From contig BQJJ01000014.1 in NCBI GenBank assembly GCA_021604645.1, positions 1 through 64,000 on the forward strand: a DNA stretch of 64,000 nucleotides, written 5' to 3'. Below are positions 10,442 through 21,226 of the stretch, piece by piece (within the stretch, counting starts at the first letter, position 1; each line of letters starts with the position of its first letter). This DNA comes from Methyloligella sp. (GTDB lineage Bacteria > Pseudomonadota > Alphaproteobacteria > Rhizobiales > HXMU1428-3). The notes below the pieces were generated by a model, which saw only the letters and a program-made list of their open reading frames with translations, made no database searches and had not been told where the DNA came from. The position numbers and the translations under genes are program-made.

Positions 10442-10831
10442 TTGCTCAACTCACTAACCCTCATATTATGCTGTCAACTGGCTGGTGAACTCACCGTAAA
10501 AGCCACAGGCATAACCGCACCAGGCCCCGTCATCGGCATGCTCTTTTTACTGGTCATCTTATTATTAAAAGGGTCCGTTCAAAACGAACTAGAAACAACA
10601 GCAAATAGCCTATTAAACAATCTCTCTCTTTTGTTCGTCCCTGCCGGTGTTGGTTTAATGCTGCACTTTCAACTCATCGGAAAAGAATGGCTTCCAATCA
10701 CAATTTCACTAATCATCAGCACCATCCTAACCATCGCAATAACCGGACTAATGATGGTTTGGCTAAGCAATGACAACAGCGATGAAACTTTAAGTAAGCA
10801 AAACAATAAAAATAAAGGCTTAAACGAATGA
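10442..10831 (+). CDS. CidA/LrgA family membrane protein (TTG start)
   Basis: 129 aa; overlaps LrgB-like ORF by 4 bp. Confidence 0.8.
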   Translation: MLNSLTLILCCQLAGELTVKATGITAPGPVIGMLFLLVILLLKGSVQNELETTANSLLNNLSLLFVPAGVGLMLHFQLIGKEWLPITISLIISTILTIAITGLMMVWLSNDNSDETLSKQNNKNKGLNE

Positions 10832-11544
10832 ATGAGTTCGGTGAAATTTGGGTCTACTTGAGAACCAACCCTCTCATGCACCTCACCCTCACATTGGTAG
10901 CCTATCAAATAGGAAACTGGATTTATAAAAAAACAAATCTAAACCCGCTTTTCAATCCAGTGCTAATCGCAATGATCATCATAGTGCCCGTATTGCTAAT
11001 TTCAAAAACAAGTTACGCAGACTATTTTCAAGGTGCTCAGTTTGTACATTTTCTATTAGGCCCAGCTACAGTGGCTCTAGCCATCCCTCTCTACCAGCAA
11101 TTCGAAAAAGTGAAACAATCAGCCTTTGCGATTACAGTTAGTATTTTATCCGGCTCCATAACAGCCATGCTGTCAGCCATTTTTATAGGAAAATTGCTAA
11201 ACAGCTCAACCACAGCCCTCATATCATTAGCCCCAAAATCAACCACCACACCTGTTGCTATGGGCATCACCGAACAATTGGGTGGCCTGCCATCACTAAC
11301 AGCCATCTTAGTAATTTTGACGGGGATACTTGGCGCTATGATTGGGCCGCTTATTTTAAATTTTCTAGGAATAAAAAACAAAAAAGCAAGAGGTCTTGCA
11401 ATTGGAACTGCCAGTCATGGCATAGGAACAGCCAGAGCTTACCAAATCAATAAAACAGCCGGAACATTCGCAGGTCTGGCTATGGGCCTTAACGCCCTTG
11501 CCACAGCACTACTATTGCCACTTTTATGGCATTGGCTATTTTAA
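10828..11544 (+). CDS. LrgB family protein
   Basis: LGPATVALAIPLY, SLAPKSTTTPVAMGI, ASHGIGTARA. Confidence 0.9.
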   Translation: MNEFGEIWVYLRTNPLMHLTLTLVAYQIGNWIYKKTNLNPLFNPVLIAMIIIVPVLLISKTSYADYFQGAQFVHFLLGPATVALAIPLYQQFEKVKQSAFAITVSILSGSITAMLSAIFIGKLLNSSTTALISLAPKSTTTPVAMGITEQLGGLPSLTAILVILTGILGAMIGPLILNFLGIKNKKARGLAIGTASHGIGTARAYQINKTAGTFAGLAMGLNALATALLLPLLWHWLF

Positions 11545-12614
11545 ATCGCCAATTCATAGTAATCAGGTTTAGATGCCACCTTAAATTGGTTTCGTCCCTG
11601 CTCCTTGGCTTCATACATCGTCATATCAACAAGCTTAATAAAAGCAGCAACATCTGTATTAGATTTAGGAAAAATAGTAGCAGCTCCAATGCTAACGGTC
11701 GTATCCAAAGCACCAATATCAGTTTTCATCTTTAAATTTTGAACAGCTGACATCAATCGTTCTAAAGCTAAGTATAAATCCCGTTTTTCACATCCAGGCA
11801 AAATGATCAAAAATTCTTCACCACCCCAGCGACTAACAACATCAAAAGTTCTCAGCGAACCAAGCAAAGTCTCAGAAACTTTTTGCAAAACCTGATCACC
11901 AATACAATGACCAAAACTATCATTAATCTGCTTAAAGTGATCAATATCAACCATAGCAACAGAAAGAGGTGTTCCGCGTCTAACGGCATAATCCCATTCA
12001 CGGTCTAGTAAATTTTGACCACCCGCTCTATTCCATAGACGAGTTAATGGATCAATCAAAGCTGCCCGTTCAGCTTCCTTTAAATCGTGAATGAGAGAAG
12101 AGTGTGCCTCGGTTAAAGCAATATTATTTAACTCAGATTGAACCATGGCAGCCAAATCGCTTAGTAACAAAATTTGATCATCAGTCATCTCTCTTGGCGC
12201 TTGGTCAATGGCACACAAACTACCAATACGAAAATTATCACCTAACGTTAAAGGACAGCCCGCATAAAACCGAATTTTAGGATCACTAGTCACCAATGGA
12301 TTATCAAAAAATCTCTCATCTTTTAGGGCATCTGGAACAATCAATACCTCTTCTTGAAGAATAGTATGTCCACAAAAAGATACTTTTCTTGATGTCTCAG
12401 AAACATCTAAACCTTGAATAGATTTGAACCACTGCCGCTCACTATCAATCAATGAAATTGCAGCAATAGGAACATCAAGTGCCTGACAAACAATCCGTGT
12501 TATTCTCTCAAAACGTTCCTCAATCGGCGTATCTAACAGATGTAATTTTTTTAAAAACTTGAGACGCTTTTCTTCATCAATCGTATTATCTGGCTCAATC
12601 ATTAAATATCCCAA
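11541..12614 (-). CDS. GAF-GGDEF diguanylate cyclase
   Basis: N-terminal GAF; VSRWGGEEFLIILPGC (GGEEF). Confidence 0.92.
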   Translation of the reverse strand: MGYLMIEPDNTIDEEKRLKFLKKLHLLDTPIEERFERITRIVCQALDVPIAAISLIDSERQWFKSIQGLDVSETSRKVSFCGHTILQEEVLIVPDALKDERFFDNPLVTSDPKIRFYAGCPLTLGDNFRIGSLCAIDQAPREMTDDQILLLSDLAAMVQSELNNIALTEAHSSLIHDLKEAERAALIDPLTRLWNRAGGQNLLDREWDYAVRRGTPLSVAMVDIDHFKQINDSFGHCIGDQVLQKVSETLLGSLRTFDVVSRWGGEEFLIILPGCEKRDLYLALERLMSAVQNLKMKTDIGALDTTVSIGAATIFPKSNTDVAAFIKLVDMTMYEAKEQGRNQFKVASKPDYYELAI

Positions 12615-12694
12615 AATTCACTTAGAGCAATAAAATAACTTGCTAAATCAGTTAGATATAAAATTAAAATTCTTAAATATAGTCAATCCTCAGT

Positions 12695-13150
12695 CTACGC
12701 ATTTTTTCTGAAAATATCAAAATTAAGAAAAGCAGCTACACTAACCCAAAGCAAATAAGGAATAAAAAGATAAGAAGCGACAGGAACGAGTTGGTAGGAG
12801 AAAATAATAAATAACAAAATAACGAGCCATAAAATTAAAATATCAATCAACCCAAGAAACATTTTCTTTCGGCCAAAAAATATAAAAGACCAAGCCATGT
12901 TTAAAATCAGCTGTAGTACCCAGAGAAAAAGAAGAAATCCAGCGTCGTGTTCTTCCCAAACAAACCAGCCGGCAAAAGCAATAAAAATATAAAGAACACT
13001 CCAAACCACGGGAAACATCCAGTTAGGTGGTGTCCAACTTGACTTATTTAAAGAGGCATACCACTCACCAGGTTTAAATAAACTACCGGTTGATGCAGCA
13101 GCCAAGACAAGCAACACAAAAATGAAAAGAGAAAGATAAGCCATAATCAA
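12695..13150 (-). CDS. TspO/MBR family protein
   Basis: WYASLNKSSWTPPNWMFPVVWSVLYIFIA. Confidence 0.92.
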   Translation of the reverse strand: MIMAYLSLFIFVLLVLAAASTGSLFKPGEWYASLNKSSWTPPNWMFPVVWSVLYIFIAFAGWFVWEEHDAGFLLFLWVLQLILNMAWSFIFFGRKKMFLGLIDILILWLVILLFIIFSYQLVPVASYLFIPYLLWVSVAAFLNFDIFRKNA

Positions 13151-13179
13151 ATTTCCCGCCCAAAAAAATCACTAAACAC

Positions 13180-13282
13180 GGGCATTCCACCTTAAAGTGA
13201 GCACCGGTTTTAGGATAAAAGGAATGGTTCAACAAAAAATTAGAGCATTTCTTTGAATTCATCAAAAAGAGGAATGCTCTAG
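13180..13282. repeat. palindromic intergenic repeat (Rhizobiales-type mosaic)
   Basis: CATTCC...accggttttaggataaaa...GGAATG followed by TAGAGCATT...AATGCTCTA perfect 9-bp arms. Confidence 0.65.
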
Positions 13283-13322
13283 AAAATATAGCTTACAGGA
13301 TTTTTTAAAGATGTCGAAATCA

Positions 13323-14363
13323 TCATCCATTTAAAAATTTATCTGTGAGGCCAGCAAAAATAAACATGGTAACAAGCGAGACCAACGCTGTGAGAGATAA
13401 AACCGAAACACCCGAGAGCCCAGCCCCGACACTACAACCAACGGCCAGCACCCCACCAAATCCCATTAAAGTCGCCCCAATTAAATAACGCACAAATCCG
13501 CTTTCTTTCGTAAAGAAAGCAAACTTAAACTCTTGAGCAATCAATGAAGCCAATAATGATCCGATAAAAACGCCACCTATCATTCCAATTTCAAAACCAG
13601 GCTTAAAAGGAATGAAAGCAAATAAGCTATTTAAAGCTTCAACCGATGGACCAATAAAACTAACAGATTCAATACGAACAATATCAAAAGAAACAGACGC
13701 ATGTAGTCCGGTTAAAACCCAACCTAAAATAACAGCCAATCCAACACCAAAAGCTGTCACAAATTGCCATATGCTAAGGCGAGCTTTCACTCCAAGATAA
13801 AACGCAAAGCAAAGCAAAATCAGCCCAAAAGCTAGACCAGACCCCTCAGGCAAATAAAGAGACATATCTCGAACTGAAGGTGAGATGGAAAACAATCCTA
13901 CAATAAATGAACGAGAAGGTGCCAAAAACCCACGAATGGTTTGCTCAGCCGCAATCGCGATGAGAAACCAACTTAGCAAAGCACGAAAGTTACCTGTTGC
14001 TGATAAAATCAACAATCGGCTCGCACAACCACGGGCCAAAATCATTCCAATACCAAAAATCGCTCCCCCAATAAGAGCACCAGATAAAGAACCAGAAGCA
14101 TTCAAATACCCAATTTTTGAAATATCTATTGATTGATTAAAAAGCTGAAGTTGAGTGAGAAAAAATGCAAATGAAAAAGCTAAAAGCCAGATAGGGACCA
14201 TACGTCCCTTTTGATTGCGCCAAAATTCAACGACCGCAGATCGCAAACAAAAACGACTTTGTTGAGCAAAAACACCAAACAAAGATCCAACAAATAAACC
14301 AATATAAAAAGAAGAATAATCAGCCCCTAAAAATTCTGTCAAAGCTTCAAATTCACTAATCAT
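13323..14363 (-). CDS. YeeE/YedE family sulfur-compound transporter
   Basis: 346 aa; FGVFAQQSRFCLRSA, GMILARGCASRLL, GGVLAVGCSVGAGLSG. Confidence 0.88.
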   Translation of the reverse strand: MISEFEALTEFLGADYSSFYIGLFVGSLFGVFAQQSRFCLRSAVVEFWRNQKGRMVPIWLLAFSFAFFLTQLQLFNQSIDISKIGYLNASGSLSGALIGGAIFGIGMILARGCASRLLILSATGNFRALLSWFLIAIAAEQTIRGFLAPSRSFIVGLFSISPSVRDMSLYLPEGSGLAFGLILLCFAFYLGVKARLSIWQFVTAFGVGLAVILGWVLTGLHASVSFDIVRIESVSFIGPSVEALNSLFAFIPFKPGFEIGMIGGVFIGSLLASLIAQEFKFAFFTKESGFVRYLIGATLMGFGGVLAVGCSVGAGLSGVSVLSLTALVSLVTMFIFAGLTDKFLNG

Positions 14364-14511
14364 CTAACGATCCAAACTCACAAATAAAATTATAAACTTA
14401 ACCAGTACGAAACCAGATAGCTCTTTAGTTAAGAAAAAAGGGAAACTAAATAGTTATGAGAGATTAGTCAAATATTCAATATTCTCTAAGTAAAATAGAT
14501 GGTAGAGTAAA

Positions 14512-14553
14512 AAAAGATAAAAAAACGCCCGGAAGATTATTCCAGGCGTTATT
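14512..14553 (-). terminator. rho gene terminator
   Basis: on minus strand AACGCCtggaataatcttccGGGCGTTTTTTTA. Confidence 0.7.
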
Positions 14554-14580
14554 CATTTAAAAAGAAAAAATAATAATGCT

Positions 14581-15843
14581 CTAAGCATTCATACTATCAA
14601 AGAAATCATTATTGCCTTTCGTTCCCTTTAACTTATCAATCAGGAACTCAATACCATCCATTGGCCCCATAGGGTTCAGGATCCGGCGTAAGACATACAT
14701 CTTCTTCAATTGCTCATCAGGTACTAGCAATTCTTCTTTCCGTGTACCAGACTTAGCAATATCAATCGCAGGGAACACCCTCTTATCAGCAACCTTACGA
14801 TCAAGAATAACCTCAGAGTTACCAGTACCCTTAAATTCTTCAAAGATAACCTCATCCATACGGCTACCCGTATCAATAAGAGCTGTTGCAATAATAGTAA
14901 GAGATCCACCCTCTTCAATATTACGAGCAGCACCAAAGAAGCGTTTCGGTCGTTGCAAAGCATTTGAATCAACACCGCCTGTTAGAACCTTGCCAGAAGA
15001 TGGAACAACAGTGTTATAAGCTCGGCCAAGCCGCGTAATCGAATCAAGCAAAATCACAACATCCCGCTTGTGCTCAACAAGACGTTTAGCTTTTTCAATC
15101 ACCATCTCAGAAACCTGAACGTGACGCGATGGCGGCTCATCAAAGGTGGAAGAAACAACTTCACCTTGCACAGAGCGCTGCATATCCGTCACTTCCTCAG
15201 GACGTTCATCAATAAGAAGCACAATCACATAACATTCAGGATGGTTCGTTGTAATTGAATGAGCAATATTTTGTAGAAGAACTGTTTTACCAGTACGAGG
15301 CGGCGCTACAATCAAAGCCCGTTGGCCTTTACCCATTGGTGAGACAATGTCGATCACGCGAGCAGACATATCTTCTGTTGGTTCTTCAATTTCCATCTTA
15401 AGCCACTCATCAGGATAGAGAGGTGTTAAATTATCAAAATGGATTTTATGTTTACCTTTATCCGGCTCTTCAAAATTAATGAGGTTAACTTTTAAAAGAG
15501 CGAAATAACGCTCACCTTCTTTAGGACTACGAATTTGTCCTTCAATCGTATCACCTGTTCGCAAACCAAAGCGACGTATTTGACTAGGGCTGACATAAAT
15601 ATCATCTGGCCCAGGTAAATAATTAGCATCAGGCGATCTTAAAAAACCAAAACCATCTTGCAAAATCTCAACAACACCAGTGCCAATAATTTCAATATTA
15701 TTGGAAGCAAGTTGTTTTAAAATAGCAAACATCAATTCCTGTTTGCGCATAGAACTGGCATTCTCAACTTCAACTTCTTCAGCGAAGGTTAAAAGTTCAG
15801 TAGGTGTTTTGACTTTAAGGTCCTGGAGTTTCATTTGATCCAT
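14581..15843 (-). CDS. rho: transcription termination factor Rho
   Basis: start re-set to [39 protein letters not shown]. Confidence 0.96.
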   Translation of the reverse strand: MDQMKLQDLKVKTPTELLTFAEEVEVENASSMRKQELMFAILKQLASNNIEIIGTGVVEILQDGFGFLRSPDANYLPGPDDIYVSPSQIRRFGLRTGDTIEGQIRSPKEGERYFALLKVNLINFEEPDKGKHKIHFDNLTPLYPDEWLKMEIEEPTEDMSARVIDIVSPMGKGQRALIVAPPRTGKTVLLQNIAHSITTNHPECYVIVLLIDERPEEVTDMQRSVQGEVVSSTFDEPPSRHVQVSEMVIEKAKRLVEHKRDVVILLDSITRLGRAYNTVVPSSGKVLTGGVDSNALQRPKRFFGAARNIEEGGSLTIIATALIDTGSRMDEVIFEEFKGTGNSEVILDRKVADKRVFPAIDIAKSGTRKEELLVPDEQLKKMYVLRRILNPMGPMDGIEFLIDKLKGTKGNNDFFDSMNA

Positions 15844-16084
15844 GGAAAGGACTCCAAAAAGGATGAGAGTGATTAAGGTGAGGATGCTTAAGTAGTGGTA
15901 AAGCGCTAAATCTGAATATAAAACCAGATAAAAGCACAACGCCGATAATAGGTCTACTTACACATATTTAATGAGAATTACGATAAGATCATTAATTTTT
16001 AGTTGACAAGACCTTACCAAAATATGTGCTCCTAGAAAAGGGGCCATTCGAGGTAAAAATCAATAATTCGATGCTAATTAACCA

Positions 16085-16528
16085 TTAAAACGGTTTAAAT
16101 ATCACCAAAACCACAATAATGATCATCAAAACCGTGGGCACTTCATTAATGATTCGAAAAAATTTATCTGTCCGTTCGGATCGATCTTCAGCAAACTCTC
16201 GGCGATATTTTGCAAGCATCATATGAGCGACGGTAAGAAACACAACGAGAAGCAATTTTGCGTGAAACCAAGGCTCACTTAGAAAGCCTTGCAAATATCC
16301 AGTGAGTAATCCCGCCACCCAACTAACAATCATAGCCGGGTTCATAATATATCGAAGCAAGCGATATTCCATCACTTTAAGAGTTTCAGAAAGCTCTGAA
16401 CTTCTCTTCGTCCCAGCATGATAAACATAAAGACGGGGAAGATATAAAAGCCCGGCCATCCAAGAAATCACAGCCACAATATGAAAGACTTTAGTAAAAT
16501 CAGCCCAAAAAGAAAGATCCATAATCAA
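16085..16528 (-). CDS. hemJ: HemJ-type protoporphyrinogen oxidase
   Basis: 147 aa; FHIVAVISWMAGLLYLPRLYVYH; adjacent to hemE. Confidence 0.88.
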   Translation of the reverse strand: MIMDLSFWADFTKVFHIVAVISWMAGLLYLPRLYVYHAGTKRSSELSETLKVMEYRLLRYIMNPAMIVSWVAGLLTGYLQGFLSEPWFHAKLLLVVFLTVAHMMLAKYRREFAEDRSERTDKFFRIINEVPTVLMIIIVVLVIFKPF

Positions 16529-16561
16529 CTCTCAAAATGATAATCAAAATCTTCGCTTAAA

Positions 16562-17599
16562 CTATCTTCGAACCAGTTTAATAAACTGCTCAACATGTTC
16601 AAGCGGTGTAAATTGCTGAATACCATGTCCTAAATTAACAATAAATGGTCCACCAGTCCAAGCTTCAAAAACCATATCAACCTGTCGTTTCAAAGCATCT
16701 CCCCCAGCCATCAAAGCCAAACTATCAACATTTCCTTGAACAGTTACCTTAGATTGCAAATGATCCCGTGCCCATTTTGGATCAATGGTTTCATCAATGC
16801 TCACACCTTGAACATCAATGGCTTCAATATAACGAGCATAAAGAGGCCCTGCACCACGAGGAAACCCGATAATTGGTATATGCGGATATTTAGAACGAAG
16901 AGCATCAACAATCCGAACAGTTGGCGCAATTACCCAGCGCTCAAATTGATCAACAGGTAAACTTCCAGCCCAACTATCAAACAATTGCAAAGCTTCAGCC
17001 CCAGCTTCAACCTGACGAGATAAATAATCAATCGACGCTTCAACCAATATATCCATTAAAGCTTGAAAAAATTCAGGATCCGAATAAGCAACCGACCTAG
17101 CCGGTGCTTGATTAACTGTTCCCTGCCCAGCAACGATATAAGTTGCCACAGTCCAGGGAGAACCGCAAAATCCAATTAATGCTGTCTCATTTGGTAAGCC
17201 TGCTCTTATCAATTTAACAGTTTCAGCAATTGAATTAAATTTCTCATCAACTTTGGAAAGATCTAACTGTTTTAATTCTTCCAAATTTGTAATCGGATTT
17301 AATCTAGGACCTTCCCCCGTTTCAAATCTAACTTCTTGTCCAAGAGCGTCAGGAACAACTAGAATATCTGCAAACAAAATAGATGCATCAAACCCGAACC
17401 GTCTTATCGGTTGTAATGTGACCTCACAAGCTAGCTCTGGATTGTAGCAAAGCTTTAAAAAACTACCTGCTTGCTCTCTTACCTTGCGATATTCATCCAA
17501 ATATCGTCCAGCTTGTCTCATCATCCAAAGAGGTGGCTTATTTAAAACTTCACCTTGGAGAGCTTTTAGAAAAATTTTATCTTCGATTTTTGTCATCAT
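16562..17599 (-). CDS. hemE: uroporphyrinogen decarboxylase
   Basis: PPLWMMRQAGRYLDEYR; GFCGSPWTVATY. Confidence 0.96.
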   Translation of the reverse strand: MMTKIEDKIFLKALQGEVLNKPPLWMMRQAGRYLDEYRKVREQAGSFLKLCYNPELACEVTLQPIRRFGFDASILFADILVVPDALGQEVRFETGEGPRLNPITNLEELKQLDLSKVDEKFNSIAETVKLIRAGLPNETALIGFCGSPWTVATYIVAGQGTVNQAPARSVAYSDPEFFQALMDILVEASIDYLSRQVEAGAEALQLFDSWAGSLPVDQFERWVIAPTVRIVDALRSKYPHIPIIGFPRGAGPLYARYIEAIDVQGVSIDETIDPKWARDHLQSKVTVQGNVDSLALMAGGDALKRQVDMVFEAWTGGPFIVNLGHGIQQFTPLEHVEQFIKLVRR

Positions 17600-18062
17600 T
17601 ACAATTCTTTTGGTTTCGATAACCTTCTTATCCGATGAGCTGAGCGACTTTTCAATATAAAAATAAAAGAATTTTTTTTAAAAATTGTAGTAGTTTTTAT
17701 TATGCCGTGGATTGTGAATATTAAAAATAATTGAAACCTTCTTAACAATTTTTCCAATTCATTAAATTTTAAAATTCAAATTTCTAATAAATTTATTAAA
17801 ACAAAAATCAAAAAACAAATTAGCTGAATGGATTCAATATAATTAGATCACAAAATAAAAGTGAATGATATGTGGCAAAGAATGTGTAAAACTGATTGGA
17901 TAAATTCTTTACAAAAAGAACAAATCACAGGAAGTGTAAAACCCATTAAAATTTAATTCACAAGTGATACTTTGTGGGTAACTTTTTGGACAAGTGTGAA
18001 CTTCGTGGGAATAAAATAAACACCCCCAATCAGTGTGGGGATAACATAAGACTTATCAACAT
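17600..18062. other. oriC: candidate chromosomal replication origin (oriC)
   Basis: AT-rich divergent gap between hemE and ppsR/RP001; DnaA-box-like 9-mers TGTGGGTAA (17973-17981), TGGGGATAA (18036-18044), TTATCAACA (18053-18061), each 1 mismatch to TTATCCACA or its complement. Confidence 0.8.
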
Positions 18063-18887
18063 ATGTTAACAGGTAATCCAAAATTCTTCCATTTGCATCT
18101 GGTCTCTGACGCAACAGGTGAAACATTAACGGCAATGTCAAAAGCCGTCACAGTTCAATATCCTGGTATAAGGGCAATAGAGCACATTCACCCCCTTGTG
18201 AGAACCAAAAGACAACTAAATAGAGTTTGCCAAATCATCGAGGCACAACCAGGTATTGTCTTACATACAATTATAAATACAGAATTATCCGCCGAACTAG
18301 ATAAACTTTGTAGTGACCTAAACATTCCAAGTATCGCAATTCTCAACCCAATTTTACAAGTTTTTGGCTCTTATTTGGGAGCACCATCTGAGCCAACAGT
18401 TGGTGGCCAGCATAGTTTGGATGCAGAATATTTTAGCCGCATCGATGCACTGAACTTCACACTGATGCATGATGATGGCCAATTACCTGAAAATTTAGAT
18501 GATGCTGACCTTTTACTCATAGGCATTAGTCGTACATCAAAAACTCCAACAAGCATCTATCTGGCAAACAAAGGTTATAAAACAACAAATTTACCACTTG
18601 TCCCATCACTCCCCCTGCCAGAAATTTTGGAAAAACCAACAACAGCATTTATTGTTGGACTGATAGCAAGTGCTGATAGAATAGCCCAAGTAAGACAAAA
18701 TAGAGTTATAGAAATGGGCGATAGTGATTTAAGTGACTATGTTGATAGAGATACAATCGCTCAGGAAATCACATTTACCCGCCGCCTATGTAGCCGCCAT
18801 GGTTGGCCAATTATTGATGTCACGCGCAGATCAATTGAAGAAACTGCTGCAGCTGTGATTAAATTATACAGTGATTACAAACGATAA
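18063..18887 (+). CDS. pyruvate, phosphate dikinase regulatory protein (DUF299 / RP001 homologue)
   Basis: FHLHLVSDATGETL; LLIGISRTSKTPTSIYLANKGYK. Confidence 0.94.
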   Translation: MLTGNPKFFHLHLVSDATGETLTAMSKAVTVQYPGIRAIEHIHPLVRTKRQLNRVCQIIEAQPGIVLHTIINTELSAELDKLCSDLNIPSIAILNPILQVFGSYLGAPSEPTVGGQHSLDAEYFSRIDALNFTLMHDDGQLPENLDDADLLLIGISRTSKTPTSIYLANKGYKTTNLPLVPSLPLPEILEKPTTAFIVGLIASADRIAQVRQNRVIEMGDSDLSDYVDRDTIAQEITFTRRLCSRHGWPIIDVTRRSIEETAAAVIKLYSDYKR

Positions 18888-18924
18888 AATTCTAAAAAGA
18901 TGTAAAATCAAGTGAGTAAATCTT

Positions 18925-19536
18925 ATGTTTGAACAACAAAAGACAAAAATCATTTTAGCTTCAAATAGTAAAATACGAGCAGAACTGCTTGAAAATACCG
19001 GCCTTTCATTTGAAATCCAACCAGCAAATGTTGATGAAGCTTCCATACGAGAAATTTTTAAAACGGAAGAAATGGATCCAGCTGATGTTGCTGAAGTTTT
19101 AGCTGAAACGAAAGCCACAGAAATTTCGAAAAAAAATCCAGATGCATTAGTTATCGGTTGTGATCAAATTTTGGCGCTGGGCGATGAAATTTTCGAAAAA
19201 CCCAAAAATAGAGATGAAGCTCAAAATGCGCTTTTCAAATTAAGAGGTAAAACTCATACTCTTATTTCAGCAATTGTTCTTGTAAAGAATAATGAAGTTA
19301 TCTGGCGTTATAGTGAAAATGCTAATTTAAAAATGCATGAATTTTCTCCTGAATTTTTAGGTCAATATATGGCCCTTTGCGGAGATAAAATTCTTTCATC
19401 CGTCGGTGCTTACCAACTTGAAAGTTTCGGCATTCATCTATTTGAAGAAATAAAAGGTGACTATTTCACTGTCCTCGGATTTCCAATCCTAGCCCTGTTA
19501 AAATTCCTACGCTCTAAAGGCTATACTAAATCATGA
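18925..19536 (+). CDS. maf: Maf-like nucleotide pyrophosphatase
   Basis: KIILASNSKIRAELLENTGL; SSVGAYQLESFG. Confidence 0.9.
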   Translation: MFEQQKTKIILASNSKIRAELLENTGLSFEIQPANVDEASIREIFKTEEMDPADVAEVLAETKATEISKKNPDALVIGCDQILALGDEIFEKPKNRDEAQNALFKLRGKTHTLISAIVLVKNNEVIWRYSENANLKMHEFSPEFLGQYMALCGDKILSSVGAYQLESFGIHLFEEIKGDYFTVLGFPILALLKFLRSKGYTKS

Positions 19537-20363
19537 CAACAAAAATTAATGCTGGAGTTATTGGCTGGCCGATTAAACAATCTCGCTCACCTTTAATCCA
19601 TGGCCATTGGTTACAAAGCCATAAAATTGACGGATCATATGAAAAAATTGCCGTCGATCCAAGCGATCTTCAAAGCTTCATAAAGAACTTAAAACTAAAC
19701 AATTTATCTGGTCTCAATGTCACCGTTCCTCACAAAGAAATGGTTTTTAAATTTGCAGATGAAGTTACTGATGATGCAAAAGCCATCGGTGCAGCTAACA
19801 CACTTTGGTTTGAAGGTGACAAATTAATTGCAGGTAATACAGATGCTTATGGATTTATCACGCATCTAAAACAAAGTGCACCTAATTGGGAAATTAATAA
19901 ACCAGCTCTAATATTAGGAGCTGGCGGCGCGGCTAGAGCGATACTCTATGCACTCATAAATGAAGGTGTTCCTGAAATAAAATTAACAAACAGAACAATT
20001 GAGCGCGCAACAAATTTAGCCAAAGAATTCGGCCCAAAAATTAAAGTCATTGAGTGGGGTGAAAAAGAAGATCATCTTGAAAATTGCGGTTTGTTAGTAA
20101 ACTCAACAAGTTTAGGTATGACAGGAAGTGCACCCTTGAAAATCAACATTAAGACACTTCCAGATACGGCCATTTGTTATGATATTGTCTACGCACCCCT
20201 AGAAACCCAATTGCTAAAAGATGCAAACACATTAGGGCTCGGCACAGTTGATGGCTTAGGTATGCTCTTACATCAAGCAGTACCTGGTTTTGAAAAATGG
20301 TTTGGCGTTCGGCCAACTGTTACAGATGAGCTACGTCAAATCATTTTAAACGATCTGAGATAA
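19533..20363 (+). CDS. aroE: shikimate dehydrogenase
   Basis: GWPIKQSRSPLIHGHWL; GLNVTVPHKE; LILGAGGAARAI. Confidence 0.95.
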   Translation: MTTKINAGVIGWPIKQSRSPLIHGHWLQSHKIDGSYEKIAVDPSDLQSFIKNLKLNNLSGLNVTVPHKEMVFKFADEVTDDAKAIGAANTLWFEGDKLIAGNTDAYGFITHLKQSAPNWEINKPALILGAGGAARAILYALINEGVPEIKLTNRTIERATNLAKEFGPKIKVIEWGEKEDHLENCGLLVNSTSLGMTGSAPLKINIKTLPDTAICYDIVYAPLETQLLKDANTLGLGTVDGLGMLLHQAVPGFEKWFGVRPTVTDELRQIILNDLR

Positions 20364-20375
20364 AGAGTAGAAAAT

Positions 20376-21005
20376 ATGCTGATCATCGGACTAACCGGTT
20401 CAATCGCGATGGGAAAATCAACGGTTGCCAAAATGCTTTTGAAAAATGGAATTCCAATGATCAGTGCTGATCAAATAGTACATGACCTCTATGAAGATGA
20501 AGCAGTACCTATTCTTGAAAAAGCCTTTCCTGGCAGCACTGAAAATAATCAAGTAAACAGAGAAAAACTTTTATCACTTCTATTGAAAGAAGAAGATGGT
20601 TTTAAAAAATTAGAAATTCTAATCCATCCGCTTGTCCGCCAAAAAGAATGGGAGTTTATCAAAGAAAATAAAGATAAAGGCTCTAATCTGGTCGCCATAG
20701 AAATCCCTCTCCTTTTTGAAACGGGTGCTGAGAAATTAATGGATGTAGTATTACTTGCAAGTGCACCGGCTGAAGTTCAAAAACAAAGAGTCATGGCCAG
20801 ACCAGGTATGACAACAGAGAAATTTAAAACATTACTAGCCAAACAAATGCCAGACGCAGAAAAAAGAAAAAAAGCCGACTTTATTGTTGATACGTCCTGT
20901 TCCCTCTCAGAAACAGAAGACCAACTCAAAGAAATTATTGTATTACTAAAAAACAAACAACCAAAAGCCTATGATCTATGGTTGCAGATTGAAGATGCTT
21001 TATAA
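20376..21005 (+). CDS. coaE: dephospho-CoA kinase
   Basis: IIGLTGSIAMGKSTVAKML; EIPLLFETG. Confidence 0.95.
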   Translation: MLIIGLTGSIAMGKSTVAKMLLKNGIPMISADQIVHDLYEDEAVPILEKAFPGSTENNQVNREKLLSLLLKEEDGFKKLEILIHPLVRQKEWEFIKENKDKGSNLVAIEIPLLFETGAEKLMDVVLLASAPAEVQKQRVMARPGMTTEKFKTLLAKQMPDAEKRKKADFIVDTSCSLSETEDQLKEIIVLLKNKQPKAYDLWLQIEDAL

Positions 21006-21030
21006 TCATTTAAAGCAACAACAGTAACTG

Positions 21031-21150
21031 TACGAAGAAGGAGCTCAGCCCTTTTCGGGCTGAGGGACATGGCAGCGTGAGCTGCCCGGCGCAAGTGCCG
21101 CCCCTCGGAGGCCTATGAGCTTCAGTTCATAGAATAGCCGTGAGAGATAA
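21031..21150 (+). repeat. long structured element LE-1
   Basis: tacgaagaaggag-CTCAGCCCttttcGGGCTGAG-ggacat-GGCAGCgtgaGCTGCC-...-cctcggaggc-CTATGAGCttcaGTTCATAG-aatagccgtgagaga. Confidence 0.92.
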
Positions 21151-21192
21151 AGAGTGAAATTATTCAGCGATTAAGTCCGTAGGTAACAGCGA

Positions 21193-21225
21193 CGGTTGCC
21201 TAGTGGGCAACTGAAGGAGTACTAA
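21193..21225 (+). repeat. short palindromic element SE
   Basis: cgGTTGCctagtggGCAACtgaaggagtactaaaa directly upstream of dnaQ ATG. Confidence 0.85.
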
Positions 21226-21226
21226 A

